A DNA stretch of 64,000 nt from an uncultured Oscillospiraceae bacterium (GTDB lineage: Bacteria > Bacillota > Clostridia > Oscillospirales > Ruminococcaceae), in assembly GCA_934481385.1 (NCBI GenBank), contig CAKSPD010000001.1:310001-374000 (forward strand), written 5' to 3'. Below the pieces are notes generated by a model, which saw only the letters and a list, made by a program, of their open reading frames with translations, searched no databases and had not been told where the DNA came from. Every line of letters starts with the position of its first letter. Positions within the stretch are counted from its first letter, which is position 1. A program made the position numbers and the translations under genes. Positions 7,372-16,729 of the stretch are shown piece after piece.

Positions 7372-8658
7372 TTATGCAACGTTTCTGTCATCTGATGAAT
7401 TGTCATCAGTATTTTCTTCTTTAGGATAATATCGCTTTCTTGATATATTAAGCATTATTCCCATTTCCATTAACTGCATTACTATTGCCGTACCGCCATA
7501 ACTGAAAAACGGAAGACTTATTCCCGTATTAGGAACAAGATTGCTTACAACGCAGAAATTGAATATAGCCTGTATAGCAATCTGTGTGGTTATTCCTATT
7601 GCAACAAGACAGCCGAATTTATCCTGACATCTTGATGCTATTGAGTAACCCTCTATTATGAGAAGTACAAATACAAGAATTATTGCAAAAGCTCCTACAA
7701 ATCCGAGTTCTTCGCAGACAATTGAAAATACAAAGTCACTCTGTGATTCAGGAAGATATAAATATTTCTGTCTTGAATTTCCGAATCCGAGGCCAAAAAG
7801 TCCTCCTGAACCTATGGCTATAAGTGAATTTGATGTCTGCCATGTATCATTGAGAACATCAGCAAACGGGTCTTGCCACGACTTGAATCTTATTGAAAGA
7901 TAACTGTCAGGATTCTGTGCCTGAGAATATATAATAAATCCTCCGACAACTGCAACTATTCCCGCTATGATAAAAATCTGTTTAAGGCTTGAATCTCCGC
8001 AGAATATCATTGAAACTCCTATGATGCATATGAGAATTGTTCCTGAAACGTGAGGTTCTTGGTATATCAGAAATGCATATATTCCGATAAACAACATATT
8101 AAAAACTATACCGTTCAGCAAGCTTGACATTTTGTCATGATGCAGTTCTATCATATAGGCAAGAAATACTATAAGCGTAAACTTTGCTACTTCAGAAGGC
8201 TGAAAGTTTACTCCTGCAATGATAATCCAGCGTTTCGCACCCATTGAACCGCCTTCATCAACACCTATAAAGAATACAAGTATAAGAAGAACCAATCCCA
8301 GAAGATAGAATATTATTGCTGTCGGAATAGAATTTTTTGTTTTCCGCAATCTCATTTTCTTGAAATTGTGATAATCAAAACCTGCGAAGAATATCATTGC
8401 AACAAGTCCTATCGCAATATTTTTTGCCTGTGCCTTTGCATAATAAAGTCCATCTCCCGTCTGTGAAAATGCCCACGCATAGCTTGCTGATGACATCATT
8501 ACAAGACCTGTTCCCAGCAAAATCATAACATAGACGAAAAAAAGAAAACTTGTATCGCCATACCTGACATTTCCGAGATAAAGCCTGCCTGCCTTTTTTA
8601 TGCCTTTGAGAATAGGATTTTTTGTCCGTTTTCTCTGTGGCGTTTTTTGCTGTGCCAT
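7372..8658 (-). CDS. ftsW: septal SEDS glycosyltransferase FtsW
   Basis: A 428-residue polytopic membrane protein of the SEDS family, with about ten helices. FtsW polymerises glycan from lipid II in complex with its partner transpeptidase. SEDS features include PSEVAKFTLIVFLAYM, the loop LGFGNSRQKYLYLPESQSDFVFS, and PNTGISLPFFSYGGTAIV near the C-terminus. The cytoplasmic ends are basic and acidic respectively. AGGAGGAG precedes the ATG. Its place between mraY and murG, in a cluster with ftsI, supports FtsW rather than RodA; a second SEDS gene lies at 59.7-61.0 kb. Confidence 0.93.
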   Translation of the reverse strand: MAQQKTPQRKRTKNPILKGIKKAGRLYLGNVRYGDTSFLFFVYVMILLGTGLVMMSSASYAWAFSQTGDGLYYAKAQAKNIAIGLVAMIFFAGFDYHNFKKMRLRKTKNSIPTAIIFYLLGLVLLILVFFIGVDEGGSMGAKRWIIIAGVNFQPSEVAKFTLIVFLAYMIELHHDKMSSLLNGIVFNMLFIGIYAFLIYQEPHVSGTILICIIGVSMIFCGDSSLKQIFIIAGIVAVVGGFIIYSQAQNPDSYLSIRFKSWQDPFADVLNDTWQTSNSLIAIGSGGLFGLGFGNSRQKYLYLPESQSDFVFSIVCEELGFVGAFAIILVFVLLIIEGYSIASRCQDKFGCLVAIGITTQIAIQAIFNFCVVSNLVPNTGISLPFFSYGGTAIVMQLMEMGIMLNISRKRYYPKEENTDDNSSDDRNVA

Positions 8659-8695
8659 AGCTCCTCCTTTTAATTGCCGTTAAGTTAAAAAATCC

Positions 8696-9742
8696 TTATA
8701 ATATTGTAAGTATTCCTATTATACCTGCAACGAGTCCGAAAAGAGAGAATGTTATCACTATTTTATATTCGCTGAATCCGCTTAATTCAAAATGATGATG
8801 AATAGGAGTCATCTTGAAAATTCTCTTTCCCTGTCCCTTTTCGCCTGTTGCCTTGAAATGTTTCTTTGCAGTATACTTGAAATATGTTACCTGTATAACA
8901 ACTGAAAGTGCTTCAAGGATATATACAAGTGATACAAGAACAAGAAGAAGGTGTTTATGAAGTATAAGTCCGACAGCCGTAACCGATGCACCGAGGAACA
9001 TTGAGCCGGTATCTCCCATAAAGCATTTTGCCGGATTTAAATTCCAGACAAGAAATCCCAGACAGCCTCCTGCAACCGCCATTGTAAATATTGAAAGCTC
9101 ATTGAATTTAAGTATGGCACATGCTACTGTAAATACGAGCATTGAAACAAATGTAACAGTTCCGCAGAGTCCGTCAACACCGTCTGTAAGGTTGACAGCA
9201 TTTGTAAGATAGATTATAGCTGTAATCATAATCGGATAATATAAAATTCCGATGTCAAATGATACAAAGCTTAAATCTATTACTGTTGAAGTATCGCCAA
9301 AGGCATATAATGATGCGAGAAAAGCTCCCCCGAAAATAAACTGAAGAATCATTTTCTGTTTCGGAGTAAGGCCATGATTATCTTTCTTTGCAACTTTTAT
9401 ATAGTCGTCAATAAATCCGAGAAGTGCAAAAAGCAGACAGAATATAACACAGCTTAAAACAGTAAGTGCTGAATTTATATTGCTTTTTTCCGTCATATCA
9501 ATACCGCACTGCCATCTGTAAATGCAGTATCCGACAACGACACATACAAGTGTTGAGAATATAAACATAAATCCGCCCATTGTCGGAGTTCCCTGTTTTT
9601 TAGCGTGCCACTTAGGGCCGTCCTCCGTTTTTATAGGCTGACCGAATTTTATTTTATGAAGATACGGCACAAGCCATATTCCTGAAACTCCCGCAACGGC
9701 ACACGAAAGCAATGATACTATTATATTTATCCAGTAAGGCAT
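8696..9742 (-). CDS. mraY: phospho-MurNAc-pentapeptide translocase MraY
   Basis: A 348-residue integral membrane enzyme that moves phospho-MurNAc-pentapeptide from UMP to undecaprenyl phosphate, giving lipid I. Expected motifs: KKQGTPTMGG near residue 50, FIDDYIKV near 115, NAVNLTDGVDGL near 180, FMGDTGSMFLG near 235 and MTPIHHHFELSG near 310. The last is the histidine triad of the active site. About ten helices are visible. GGAGTGA precedes the ATG. The usual next gene, murD, is missing: only 37 bases separate mraY from ftsW. Confidence 0.97.
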   Translation of the reverse strand: MPYWINIIVSLLSCAVAGVSGIWLVPYLHKIKFGQPIKTEDGPKWHAKKQGTPTMGGFMFIFSTLVCVVVGYCIYRWQCGIDMTEKSNINSALTVLSCVIFCLLFALLGFIDDYIKVAKKDNHGLTPKQKMILQFIFGGAFLASLYAFGDTSTVIDLSFVSFDIGILYYPIMITAIIYLTNAVNLTDGVDGLCGTVTFVSMLVFTVACAILKFNELSIFTMAVAGGCLGFLVWNLNPAKCFMGDTGSMFLGASVTAVGLILHKHLLLVLVSLVYILEALSVVIQVTYFKYTAKKHFKATGEKGQGKRIFKMTPIHHHFELSGFSEYKIVITFSLFGLVAGIIGILTIL

Positions 9743-9748
9743 TAAAAA

Positions 9749-11098
9749 TCACTCCCCATATACTTTTGTTATTATTTCTTCAAGTTTCATTCCCCTGCTT
9801 GCCTTGAAAAGAACGGTATCGCCCTCTTTTACATAATCGGCAACAGCTTCCGCAAGCTTTGCCTTATCATTGTAATGATATGTTTTGACTCCTGATTTTT
9901 CTGCTTTATCAGCTATATATGCGGATTGTTCACCATAGCAGAAAAGCATATCAGGTCTGGCTTCTGCAACCATTTCACCGACTTTGCTGTGAAGTTCTTC
10001 AGACATTTCGCCAAGTTCAAGCATATCACCAAGAACAGCTATTTTTCTGCCGGCTGTTTTCATATTTGCAAGAACTCCGAGAGATGCTCTCATAGAATCA
10101 GGGCTTGCATTGTAGCAGTCTGTTATAACGGTCTGACCTTTTTTCTGAGATATATTCTGCCGGAGCGAATCGGGAACAAATTCCGAAAAGGCTGATGCTA
10201 TCGTATTATCATCAATACTGCAGATTTTTCCGACTGCAAAAGCCGTTACAGCGTTCAGGACGTTATGCTTTCCGACTGCTGTAAGCATAACATGAACTGA
10301 TTTGTTATTGTAAACAATATCAAATTCAGTTACACCATTATTCTCTGTTATGTTTACTGCCCTGTAATCAGCATCAGGATTATTTATTCCGAATGTATAG
10401 ACAGGTCTTTCAAGATTTGCTTTAAGAGTACATAAAAGTTTATCATCAGCATTTGTCACAAGAGGAGAATTTTCTTTCATTCCGTCAAGAATTTCAAGTT
10501 TTGCTTTAAGTATTCCCTCCTGAGATTTAAGTTTTTCAATATGCGAAAATCCTATGTTTGTTATTACTGCAATATCAGGAGATGCTGTGCAGGTCAGTCT
10601 GTGAATTTCCCCGAAATCAGACATTCCCATTTCAATTACTGCCGATTCACATTTTGAATCAAGATTAAGAAGTGTTTTCGGAAGACCGATTTCATTGTTA
10701 AGATTTCCCTGTGTTTTGAGTGTGTTGTATTTCTTTGACATTACAAGCGAAATCATTTCTTTTGTAGTAGTTTTTCCGACACTTCCCGTAACTCCTATAA
10801 GCTTTATATCAAATTTCATTCTGTAATAATGAGCTATCTGCAAAAATGCCTTGCGACAGTCATCAACAACAATACAGGGGCATTCAGGGATTTTACGTTC
10901 TGTAACACACATTACTGCACCCTGTTCAACAGCTTTCGGCACAAAATCATGAGCATCAAAACGTTCACCTTTTATTGCAATAAACAGACAGCCTTCTGTC
11001 AGATTTCTTGTATCAGTGCATACATCTGAAATTTCAGTGTCAAAATCAACAGTTTTTCCGAGAGCAGAAGCTATTTCGGAGAGCATTATTTTTTCCAT
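9749..11098 (-). CDS. murF: UDP-MurNAc-tripeptide:D-Ala-D-Ala ligase MurF
   Basis: A 449-residue cytoplasmic Mur ligase that completes the UDP-MurNAc-pentapeptide. The N-terminal substrate domain contains DTRNLTEGCLFIAIKGERFDAHDF. The ATP loop GVTGSVGKTTTKEM is near residue 110; the catalytic-domain HNVLNA and C-terminal DCYNASPDSMRASL, characteristic of MurF, follow. The ATG is preceded by AAAGGA with a long A-rich spacer; a second in-frame ATG four codons later is possible. It sits 6 bases before mraY and after murE, the usual order. Confidence 0.96.
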   Translation of the reverse strand: MEKIMLSEIASALGKTVDFDTEISDVCTDTRNLTEGCLFIAIKGERFDAHDFVPKAVEQGAVMCVTERKIPECPCIVVDDCRKAFLQIAHYYRMKFDIKLIGVTGSVGKTTTKEMISLVMSKKYNTLKTQGNLNNEIGLPKTLLNLDSKCESAVIEMGMSDFGEIHRLTCTASPDIAVITNIGFSHIEKLKSQEGILKAKLEILDGMKENSPLVTNADDKLLCTLKANLERPVYTFGINNPDADYRAVNITENNGVTEFDIVYNNKSVHVMLTAVGKHNVLNAVTAFAVGKICSIDDNTIASAFSEFVPDSLRQNISQKKGQTVITDCYNASPDSMRASLGVLANMKTAGRKIAVLGDMLELGEMSEELHSKVGEMVAEARPDMLFCYGEQSAYIADKAEKSGVKTYHYNDKAKLAEAVADYVKEGDTVLFKASRGMKLEEIITKVYGE

Positions 11099-11119
11099 TT
11101 TTTTTAAATCCTTTCATTT

Positions 11120-12550
11120 TCAAAGAAGTTTCAGACCTTCTGCAACAACTTCACGTTCATCAAAATGAATGTGAACATTATCTGCAAGAATCTGATAATC
11201 CTCGTGACCTTTTCCTGCAAGAACTATAACATCACCCTTCTGTGCAATTTCAAGTGCGTGATATATAGCTTTACGGCGGTCTGTCACAACATCATAAGGC
11301 TTTGTTCCTTCAAGACCTTTTAGAATATCGCTTATAATATCATCAGGATTTTCATTTCTCGGGTTATCAGATGTAACTATAAGATAGTCGGCATATTTTT
11401 CAGCAGAATGTGCCATTTTAGGACGCTTTGAAGAATCTCTGTTTCCTCCGCAACCGAAAAGGCATATAAGGCGGTTTTCAGTACATTTCTTGACATTAAT
11501 CAGTATGTTTTCAATTGCATCAGGAGTATGGGCATAGTCGCATATGACTGCAAAGTCTTTTCCTGTCGGAATTACCTCACATCTTCCCTTTACTCCGCCG
11601 TAATTTTTTATTGATTCGATACAGCTTTCAATGCTTATTCCCTGCTGAACGCATACAGCAATCGCACCTGTTATATTCATAACGTTGAACATTCCTGTCA
11701 TAAGCATATCTATATTATAGCTCTTTCCGGAATTTTTAAGAACAAATTTTGTTCCTGTCGCCTTTATGCTTAAAAGTTCTGCTGAAAAATCAGTATTTTC
11801 TGAAACTCCATAGGAATATTTTTCACAGGATATTTCATCATAAAGACGTTTGCCGTATGAATCATCAGTATTTATGATTGCTCTGTCACATATACTGAAC
11901 AGCATTTTCTTAGCCTGATAGTAATTTTCCATTGTCTTATGGTAATCAAGGTGGTCCTGAGTAAGATTTGTAAAAAGAGCAGTATCAAAATGTGTACAGC
12001 CTATTCTTTTCTGAACAAGTCCGAATGATGATACTTCCATTACAACATAATCACAGCCCTCATCAGCCATCTGTGCATAAAGTTTCATAAGGTCATATGC
12101 GAAAGGAGTTGTATTTTCCGTATGAATAACCTTATCGCCGATTTCATTCTGAATAGTTCCGATAAGTCCGACTTTATGACCGTTGTCAGTAAGAATTTTC
12201 TTTATTACATTAGTTATAGTTGTTTTTCCGTTTGTTCCGGTAACACCTATAAACTTCATTCTGCGTTCAGGATTGCCAAACCATTTTGCACACAGCACAC
12301 CATAGAAATCACGGGTATTTTCAACGATAATTTCATTTTTACCGAGGTTAAGGCTGTGGTCTGCAACAACGGCTGATGCACCTTTTTTCAGCATATCCTC
12401 TGCAAATTCGTGGCCGTCAAATTTTTCGCCCTTTATACAGACAAATATATATCCCTCTGATACCTTTCTTGTATCATCAGTAATTCCCTTTATTTCAATA
12501 TTATCAAGCTCAGTCTGAACATTTCCCTCAAGAAGTTCATATAATTTCAT
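11120..12550 (-). CDS. murE: UDP-MurNAc-tripeptide synthetase MurE, meso-DAP type
   Basis: A 476-residue Mur ligase adding the third stem residue. The ATP loop GVTGTNGKTTITN lies near 110, DTRKVSEGYIFVCIKGEKFDGHEF in the N-domain, and DYAHTPDAIENIL in the C-domain. The sequence TSDNPRNENP carries DNPR, the motif of enzymes that add meso-diaminopimelate rather than lysine, so the cell wall is probably A1-gamma type. GGAGGGA stands 7 bases before the ATG at 12550; an upstream extension in frame has no ribosome site and overlaps ftsI. Confidence 0.95.
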   Translation of the reverse strand: MKLYELLEGNVQTELDNIEIKGITDDTRKVSEGYIFVCIKGEKFDGHEFAEDMLKKGASAVVADHSLNLGKNEIIVENTRDFYGVLCAKWFGNPERRMKFIGVTGTNGKTTITNVIKKILTDNGHKVGLIGTIQNEIGDKVIHTENTTPFAYDLMKLYAQMADEGCDYVVMEVSSFGLVQKRIGCTHFDTALFTNLTQDHLDYHKTMENYYQAKKMLFSICDRAIINTDDSYGKRLYDEISCEKYSYGVSENTDFSAELLSIKATGTKFVLKNSGKSYNIDMLMTGMFNVMNITGAIAVCVQQGISIESCIESIKNYGGVKGRCEVIPTGKDFAVICDYAHTPDAIENILINVKKCTENRLICLFGCGGNRDSSKRPKMAHSAEKYADYLIVTSDNPRNENPDDIISDILKGLEGTKPYDVVTDRRKAIYHALEIAQKGDVIVLAGKGHEDYQILADNVHIHFDEREVVAEGLKLL

Positions 12551-12572
12551 AAAAAATCCCTCCGAAAAATTT

Positions 12573-14990
12573 TTACTCTGTTGCAGCACCGTCAACATAA
12601 AATTCAAGTTCAATTACAGTTCCCTTAGGTACTTGTGTTCCGGCAGGAACAGACTGCTTTTTAACAACTGCACCTTCTTCGGATACTGATGCACCTGTTG
12701 CCACATAGTTAAGTCCGCTGTAATTCATAGCATCATCAGCATCTTTGACTGAAATCCCCACAACAGCCGGAACTTCTGTCATTTCAGCATCAGGGTTTTC
12801 ATCTGTATAGAGGAATACTGTACCTGTATATGCAATAGATGTTCCGACAAGAGGAGATTGTGCCATAACAGTATCACCATTTCCTATTACTTCACATTTA
12901 AATCCCTTTGCCTCAACAGTAGCCTTTGCATCAGCCACTGACTTATCAGTAACAAAAGGTACTTGCTGGTCAAGAGTGCTGAATTCTGATTCATCATATT
13001 CAGGATAATATCCAAGTTCGGGGAGAATATCCTCCATAATTTTTCTTGCTGTCGGAACGGCAACTTTACTTCCGTAATAATCAATTTCCTTATTAGGCAT
13101 ATCAGCCATTACATAAAGCATAATTTCAGGGTCATCAGCAGGTGCAAAGCAGAGATATGAAGAAACATATTCATCTTCACCGTTTTCCGTTGTCATACCG
13201 ATTTTTTGTGCAGTACCTGACTTTCCGCCTATTCTGTAACCTTTTATATATACATTGCCTGTTGTATTTCCCTCAACGACTTTTTCAAGAACATCACGCA
13301 TTTTATCTGAAGTATCCTCTGAAACAACCTGACGTTTTACTGTTCTTTCGTTTTCAAGAACAACATTTCCGTCCTCATCAAGAATTTTGCTTACAACATA
13401 AGGTTCAAGAACATATCCGCCGTTTATAGATGCTGCACATGCTGTTACAAGTTCCATAGGACTTACAGCCCATGACTGTCCGAATGACGTTACAGCAAGG
13501 TCAACTTCACTCATATTTTCTTTACTCTGGCTTAAGCTTTCTCCGGGGAGGTCAATTCCTGTTTTTTCAGTAAGTCCGAATGATTTAAGATAATAATAAA
13601 ATTTATCAACGCCAAGTCTTGCACCTATCTGCATAAATGCAGGGTTACAGGAATTTGTTATAGCCTGAACAAAGGTCTGTTCTCCATGACCTGAAAGATT
13701 ATGACAGGCGATACCGTCCGGTCCTGTTCTGTCGGCAACGTCCTGACGTCCTGAACAATAGAATGAATCACCGTTTACATCAACAAGATTTTCCTCTATT
13801 CCTGATGCACTTGTTATTATTTTGAAAACTGAACCTGATTCATTGATTTCAGCAATAGCCTTGTTTTTCCACTGTGCCTCACGTTCTTCCGCAAGCATAG
13901 CTTTTCTGTCATCTCCGGTAAGCTTTGCAATTTCGCTTGCTTTGCCGGCATCTGAAATTTCATAGGGGTTGTTAAGGTCAAAACTCGGACAGCTTGCCAT
14001 TGCAAGAATTGCACCTGTATTGACATTCATAATAATTCCGCAGGCACGGTTCTGAACTTCAAATTCATCAACCATTTCCTGAAGATGCTTTTCAAGATAA
14101 TGCTGAAGTGTTGCATCAATAGTAAGATATAAATCATTTCCGTTCTGTGCCGGATATGTTTTTGAATATTTATACGGCATTTCTTTTCCGTTAGAATCCT
14201 TTGCGGAAATTACTTTTCCGTCAGTACCGGAAAGATATTCATCATAATATGCCTCAACACCATATGCACCGCTTCCGTCACCTGATGTAAAGCCTATTAC
14301 CTGTGCTGCAAGTTCATTCTGGGGATAATATCTTTTTGTATCTTCTTCAACATGAATTGATGTAAAATCATATTTATCAAAATGTGCAAGAACTTCATCT
14401 GCAACAGGTTTTTCAACCTGAGTCTGCAAAACAGAATACTGTGAATTTTCCTCCATAGATGATTCAACATCTTCCGCAGTTATTTCAAGTTTTTCTGAGA
14501 GAAGTTTTATAGTTTCCTGCTTGTATGCCTCCGCAGATTCAGGGAGAGGAACTATCGGAATTTCATTTCCGTTTTCATCTTTATCAGGCGTTGGAACTAC
14601 ATATGTACCGTCTGCCTTTTCCTTGTTTTCTTCGTCTATTATTTCCTGAAGTTCCTCAATTTCATTTCTGAACTGTTTTGGGTCAAGATAGACTTTATAT
14701 ACTGATGCACTTCTTGCAAGAGGAGTACCGTTTGTATCATAAATAGAACCTCTGTGTGCGGAAATATCTATCGTTCCGAAATGGTAGTCGTTAGCCTTTG
14801 CCTGATAGAATTTATTCTGAACCACAGAAAGATAAAAAATCCAGCCTGCTATCCCGAGGAATACCGCTGACATTACAATAGTCATAAAAAGTGAACTTCG
14901 TTTCCGCATAGATATAGTCGGCGGATTTATTTCATTTCTTTCCCGTATTTTACGGGAAGATGATTTTTTATCTTCATTCTTTTTCCTCAT
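12573..14990 (-). CDS. ftsI: class B penicillin-binding protein with PASTA repeats (FtsI/SpoVD)
   Basis: An 805-residue bitopic transpeptidase that crosslinks peptidoglycan at the septum. A basic N-terminus is followed by one membrane helix (about 34-57) and a dimerisation domain with AHRGSIYDTNGTPLARS. The catalytic domain carries SVFK (Ser387, Lys390), SCN (Ser447) and KSGT (Lys590). Two PASTA domains lie at about 675-735 and 740-800. AAGGAG lies 11 bases before the ATG at 14990; upstream codons in frame lack a site. Position between ftsL and murE matches ftsI or the sporulation paralogue spoVD. Only one such gene is in the cluster, so the vegetative role is more likely. Confidence 0.92.
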   Translation of the reverse strand: MRKKNEDKKSSSRKIRERNEINPPTISMRKRSSLFMTIVMSAVFLGIAGWIFYLSVVQNKFYQAKANDYHFGTIDISAHRGSIYDTNGTPLARSASVYKVYLDPKQFRNEIEELQEIIDEENKEKADGTYVVPTPDKDENGNEIPIVPLPESAEAYKQETIKLLSEKLEITAEDVESSMEENSQYSVLQTQVEKPVADEVLAHFDKYDFTSIHVEEDTKRYYPQNELAAQVIGFTSGDGSGAYGVEAYYDEYLSGTDGKVISAKDSNGKEMPYKYSKTYPAQNGNDLYLTIDATLQHYLEKHLQEMVDEFEVQNRACGIIMNVNTGAILAMASCPSFDLNNPYEISDAGKASEIAKLTGDDRKAMLAEEREAQWKNKAIAEINESGSVFKIITSASGIEENLVDVNGDSFYCSGRQDVADRTGPDGIACHNLSGHGEQTFVQAITNSCNPAFMQIGARLGVDKFYYYLKSFGLTEKTGIDLPGESLSQSKENMSEVDLAVTSFGQSWAVSPMELVTACAASINGGYVLEPYVVSKILDEDGNVVLENERTVKRQVVSEDTSDKMRDVLEKVVEGNTTGNVYIKGYRIGGKSGTAQKIGMTTENGEDEYVSSYLCFAPADDPEIMLYVMADMPNKEIDYYGSKVAVPTARKIMEDILPELGYYPEYDESEFSTLDQQVPFVTDKSVADAKATVEAKGFKCEVIGNGDTVMAQSPLVGTSIAYTGTVFLYTDENPDAEMTEVPAVVGISVKDADDAMNYSGLNYVATGASVSEEGAVVKKQSVPAGTQVPKGTVIELEFYVDGAATE

Positions 14991-15009
14991 AAAATAAAAA
15001 TCTCCTTTT

Positions 15010-15052
15010 TCTGAAAAATAAAACAAGGCGGGATTTTTTACGATACCCCGCC
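15010..15052 (-). terminator. terminator-like hairpin between ftsL and ftsI
   Basis: GGCGGG (15027-15032) pairs with CCCGCC (15047-15052). On the minus strand it is followed by TTGTTTTATTTTT. It lies inside the division cluster, 60 bases after the ftsL stop and about 40 before ftsI. The 14-base loop makes it a weak terminator, so it may attenuate rather than end transcription. Confidence 0.5.
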
Positions 15053-15112
15053 CCAGACACCGCACAAACCGGCTGTTGTAAAAAGGACGGTATTATTATA
15101 ATTATATATATA

Positions 15113-15583
15113 CTATCCTTTTAAATATTCCAGACACCTGTCAATAAAGCTTCCGACCTTTGCGAACACACTGTCCTCTTTTTCCGGAACGCTTATAATA
15201 TCACTGTTCTGAATTTTTATATATTCTATCTGTGAATTATCAATTTTTTTCATATGAAGAACATTTTCGGCATAATCTTCAAGGTTTTTAAGTGAAACCT
15301 TTGCATCAAGCTCCGAACGTATTCTTACATTTTCAGCCTCAAGAGTTGCAAGCTGTGCATTTGCAGAAGTTATCTCATTGTATACACGGTTTCTTCTGTC
15401 AAGGGTTATAACAACCATACCGCATATAAGTACAGCAATAACTGTCATTAAGAAAACTGCTGTTTTTGAACCGCCTTTATTTTCATTTTTTATCTGCGAA
15501 ATATCAGGAGTAAGCTCTGATTCTGAAGTATTTCCGTCAGAACTTTCTTTATTTTTCTGACCTTTCTTATATTTTACGGACAT
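15113..15583 (-). CDS. ftsL: FtsL-like division protein
   Basis: A 156-residue bitopic protein: a hydrophilic 40-residue N-terminus, one membrane helix (about 42-60), then a leucine-zipper-like coiled coil (ITSANAQLATLEAENVRIRSEL) and the segment LEDYAENVLHMKKI typical of FtsL/DivIC. Sequence identity in this family is low, so the call rests on topology, size and position between rsmH and ftsI. It would join DivIB and DivIC to recruit FtsW-FtsI. AAAGGAG precedes the ATG, and the start overlaps the rsmH end by 17 bases, implying translational coupling. Confidence 0.85.
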   Translation of the reverse strand: MSVKYKKGQKNKESSDGNTSESELTPDISQIKNENKGGSKTAVFLMTVIAVLICGMVVITLDRRNRVYNEITSANAQLATLEAENVRIRSELDAKVSLKNLEDYAENVLHMKKIDNSQIEYIKIQNSDIISVPEKEDSVFAKVGSFIDRCLEYLKG

Positions 15584-16511
15584 CTTGACTCCTTTCGATT
15601 ATTCTCAGCTTTGCACTTCTGCTTCTGTTGTTTTTCTCAAGTTCTTCTTCAGAGGGTTCAACAGGCTTTCTGTTCACAAGAAAACCTTTCGGTTTATTTC
15701 CGCATATACACTGAGGAAAATCCGGCGGACAGGTACAGCCCTTGCACCAGCCTGCAAAACGCTGTTTTACAAGTCTGTCCTCAAGTGAATGGAAAGTTAT
15801 AACAGACATTCTTCCGCCTGCTTTAAGGCTGAAAAAAGCCTCATCAAGTCCCTTTGACAGATGTTCAAGTTCACCGTTGACGGCAATTCTTATAGCCTGA
15901 AAAGTTTTCTTACAGGGATTTTTTTCACGTCTTACCTTCTGCGGAACGCTGTTTTTTACGATTTCAGCAAGTTCAAGAGTAGTGCGGACAGGTGAGATTT
16001 CACGCTGTTTCACAATATTTTCGGCAATGCGTCTTGAAAATTTTTCCTCACCGTATTCAAATATTATTCTTGAAAGTTCCTTTTCAGAAAACGTGTTTAT
16101 TATATCAAAAGCACTTATTCCGTCCTGACTCATACGCATATCAAGAGGAGCATCAGTGTGATATGAAAAGCCTCTGTCAGCCGTATCAAGCTGATGTGAG
16201 GAAACACCCAAATCCATTATAACTCCGTCAATAAGGTCTATGCCGAGGTCATCAAGGACACATCTTATATCAGAAAAATTTGACTTTATAATTTTTACAT
16301 TATCAAATTCCGCAAGTCTTTCTGATACAGCACATATAGCATCAGGATCTCTGTCGAGTGCAATAAGCAAACCGTCAGAATCAAGTTTTTTAGCTATTTC
16401 ATATGAATGACCGCCGCCGCCTGCGGTACAGTCAACATATATTCCATGAGGATTTATATTAAGTCCGTCTATACTCTCATTAAGGAGAACGGAAACATGA
16501 GAAAAATTCAT
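15567..16511 (-). CDS. rsmH: 16S rRNA (cytosine-1402-N4) methyltransferase RsmH
   Basis: A 314-residue SAM-dependent enzyme that methylates C1402 of 16S rRNA in the ribosomal P site. It begins HVSVLLNESIDGLNINPHGIYVDCTAGGGGHS with the SAM-binding glycine loop. MDLGVSSHQLD and AVNGELEHL, typical of the family, follow. C-terminal CKGCTCPPDFPQCICGNKPKG is Cys-rich, as often seen in Firmicute RsmH. AGGAG precedes the ATG. It is the first gene of the cluster here: mraZ, normally just upstream, is absent and replaced by a promoter region. Confidence 0.96.
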   Translation of the reverse strand: MNFSHVSVLLNESIDGLNINPHGIYVDCTAGGGGHSYEIAKKLDSDGLLIALDRDPDAICAVSERLAEFDNVKIIKSNFSDIRCVLDDLGIDLIDGVIMDLGVSSHQLDTADRGFSYHTDAPLDMRMSQDGISAFDIINTFSEKELSRIIFEYGEEKFSRRIAENIVKQREISPVRTTLELAEIVKNSVPQKVRREKNPCKKTFQAIRIAVNGELEHLSKGLDEAFFSLKAGGRMSVITFHSLEDRLVKQRFAGWCKGCTCPPDFPQCICGNKPKGFLVNRKPVEPSEEELEKNNRSRSAKLRIIERSQDVRKI

Positions 16512-16564
16512 TTTTAAAGCTCCTTTTTTGACGGAAACAGGTGAAATATAGTGTCATCAAATCC

Positions 16565-16595
16565 GTCTATTAACATTATACCGCAAGTAATAGAC
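16565..16595 (-). promoter_or_regulatory. inverted repeat flanking the -10 box of the division-cluster promoter
   Basis: GTCTATTA (16565-16572) and TAATAGAC (16588-16595) are perfect 8-bp arms with a 15-base spacer that contains the -10 hexamer. The arms therefore lie over the promoter spacer and the transcript start. The geometry suggests a repressor site; no regulator is encoded next to it. Confidence 0.55.
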
Positions 16596-16603
16596 TATTT
16601 CAA
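16575..16603 (-). promoter_or_regulatory. promoter of the rsmH-ftsL-ftsI-mur cluster
   Basis: Minus strand: TTGAAA (16598-16603), 17 bases, TATAAT (16575-16580). It lies about 65 bases before the rsmH ATG and is the only good promoter seen ahead of the division cluster. Confidence 0.78.
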
Positions 16604-16657
16604 TAGTTCAATATGACGAATAAACGCAAAAAATGTCTGTTTTTTTAAGATATTTCC

Positions 16658-16695
16658 TACAAAAAAACGCTCCGGCGTGCGCACACCGGAGCGTT
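16658..16695 (-). terminator. rho-independent terminator after the SpoIID-domain gene
   Basis: AACGCTCCGG (16666-16675) pairs with CCGGAGCGTT (16686-16695), followed on the minus strand by TTTTTTTGTAGG. This strong 10-bp GC-rich stem closes the operon that begins at the cysteine desulfurase and separates it from the rsmH promoter. Confidence 0.92.
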
Positions 16696-16729
16696 ATATT
16701 CTTCAAACTTTAAAGCTTATTTTTGAATT

